Positions 52,201-55,200 of a stretch of 64,000 bases of DNA are shown one piece after another. The notes under the pieces were generated by a model, which saw only the letters and a list, made by a program, of their open reading frames with translations, had not been told where the DNA came from and ran no database searches. A program made the translations under genes and the position numbers. The stretch is taken from assembly GCA_036245525.1 (NCBI GenBank), contig BTPG01000008.1:30439731-30503730 (forward strand). The letters run 5' to 3'. Origin of the DNA: Semisulcospira habei. Taxonomy: Eukaryota > Mollusca > Gastropoda > Semisulcospiridae. The stretch's first letter is position 1; every line of letters begins with the position of its first letter.

Positions 52201-55200
52201 TCATTCAGAACAAGTACATCCTTAATTTAATTTTCATAAAAATTGAAATGCACAAAATCTAATTTTGGGAGAAGGTTCAAGATAAATTTGATATTTAAAA
52301 AGACAGAAAGCATACTTCACCGTTGACCACACAAATAAATACATAGATCTATACTTGCATTATGATAATGGTATCAATTGTCATCAACAACCAACTTGTC
52401 AAAGTGTAAGAAAGTCATGTTGCTGGTCTTGAGTTGTCTGTCACCATTTCCATGTCAGTGTGCTTGTCATAGTCAGGAAAATAATTATGTTCTATGGAGC
52501 TATCTGTATACTCAATACACATGCTTATACATCCAACTACATCCCCCCCCCCCCCCCCCCCCCGCACCTCCCCCTTTCACTTCCGCACCCTTAGCACTTC
52601 AAAACGAATGGAATTCCAGTACCTTAACCCTTGCCACAATTAACCCCTTGACTGCACTGATCGTACAATGTACGTCTGAAATCTGAGTCAATTCAACGCG
52701 AAAGAGCTCCAGCCGTCCCATGAACAATGGATACAAAGTGGTTTCAGCAAGAGGCATAGATCCTCATGAGCCCCCGCAATAGCGGGGGCTCACGAGGATC
52801 TATACCCCTTGCAGTAGTGTTGTGTTAATTCTTTTTCCTCGGCAGTGAAGGGGTTCAGCATTTACAATATGCGCGGGGAGGCATAGATTAACCTGAGCCC
52901 CTGAAGCGGCGGGAGCTACGGAGAATATACGCCTCTTGCTGAGAGCTATGTTCCATTTATATCCTCGTGATTCTACAAACGAACCCTTTTTCAACCAACC
53001 CAAGAGACAATCCAAAAACACTTAATTTATGGCCATTACATTTCCCGTTTGTTTTCAATGCGTTGTAATGACTCCTCCTATCCAATTAACCCTTCCCCAT
53101 CAACAATCTTTTCATCCTGACACAATAAATAAAGTTGACTATCATAGTTCATGGGTGGTGTCAGAATAGCTTGGCGCTTGTGATAAGACGGCTCAACCAT
53201 TCTAGTTCAAGGGTGGTGCCAGAATAGCTTGGCGCCTGAGGCGCCAATCTATTCTGGCACCATCCTTGAACTAAAATGGTTGATCTATCTTGTAATCTTT
53301 AATGTAGCCTTCACAGGACAATAAGCAATTAAAAAGAAATATCAGCCTCTTGGTAATGGTTTAAGAATGGATTGCCGTTGACGAAACAACGTGGCACTGT
53401 GTGCAGAAATCAGAAAATGAAAGTGGTTACTTCGTGGGCAAGGTCCTTCGCATTTCTCGCAGTTCTTCCCGTCTTTGGGATGCTTCCCTTCGGGGCATGC
53501 ACGCACGCACGACCCGGAGTCTTGCAGCAAATAGACTGTATGTACACACACATAACGCATATATAGTGAGCAAGCCATGCTAGACACCTAGTGAAAATCT
53601 CAAGAAAGAAAGAAACACGCTAAATAGAGAGGACAACAGCAACACTATTTATAAATTTTCGTCTGTACAACTTATAAAATCCTCTCTGTAATTTATAAAA
53701 TCTTGTCTGTATGTCAATTTTCAAAATCGAAGTACAGACAAGATTTCATCAACTGTGATGTCAGCACCGATAATATCAAAGACATCATGGCGCAGTATGC
53801 ATTTATTTTTTTTAAAAAAGAAGATAATATTCTTTAAATGACGTGTTCTAGTCTGATTTTGCACGTTACTCAGCCTAAACCGGCACACATGAGTAGTTAA
53901 GTGGGCGCCTTCTGTCAGTGTTAAAAGACGTATATATTATATATGCTAACGAGGAAAAAAAAATGCGACATTTTTGGGAGTCACTAAAGTGTTTCTAATG
54001 ATTCAAAAAATGTCGCATTTCTTTCGCTCGTCAATATATTTCGGGCGTCAAACTAATCAGAAACATGCCCTTGATTACTGTTGTGCTTACTCCAAAAAGT
54101 ATGCAACGGCTAAAGGACGCCTCACTGACCCTCCATAGTCCAATGGTTAATCTATTCAACCCCAATGCCCTACAGCAGTAGATAGATCGACCATGACTAT
54201 TCAAGGGTAGTACCAGATTAGCTTGGCGCCGTCAGGCGCCAAGCTAATCTGGCACTACCCGTGAATTATCAGGGTCACCCCATCTCTTACTACTTGCACG
54301 TAGTCGTTAAATTTGAGAACAGAGGCCATGGGGTTAAAAGAGCTAAAGGTACACACACACATGTATTAACCCCTTGCGTATCACAGCTGACGACACCGTT
54401 TGGCGGAAAAGGCGCGCGTAACTACTGATGCGGCATCTTTTCCGTCCGCCAACCGGTATGGTCAGTAGCCGCTATAGGGTTAAATGACGAAGAATGGCAG
54501 TCTAGACCTACTTGGACATTCTTTGACGCAGATGCCTCCGTAGGCGTACTTGACGTTTGGGTTTTTCACATTCATCATGACCCTGTTGTCGTAAATGATC
54601 TCAGGGGGGCAGTAGGGCACGCATGCGCCATCGTCCAGGAAGTTACGACAGGCCTGGGCAAAAAAGAAGATTGTACGTATGATCAAAACCTGCGCACGTT
54701 AAAAATCCCATTACCATTATTCGAAAAGAGAAGGCCCCTATCACATGCACCGAAGTTAACAGCAGGCTGCAGGTTTGCACATAAAGTAGCGCTTTGACAA
54801 AGCAGGCTTTCAAAGCTCCAGCTCCCATCCCTGCGGCGCCTTGAGCATCTTGAAATATATCGGTATGTGCGCCTCGGAGATACCATACCATACCATACCA
54901 TACCATACCATACCATACGTGATTACCGACAGTCCAAGGGTGGTGTCAGAATTAGCCTTCATGCGCCTAGCTATCCAGGCAGGCACTACCCCTGAACTGT
55001 CGTGGTCGATCTTCCATCTGAACTTTTTTGTCATGCTGTCTCAATGGGACATTCTCCTAATTTCGACCTAAAGAAAACCAACTCTACCTAGAATCCATAC
55101 TATTCAACTATATCACTCCTTCCCTGCCAATGTGCGGCGTACATTTCATTTCTGAAATCTGTGTTCACTGAACGATCGAAAGCCATGCCTGTCCAAAGGA

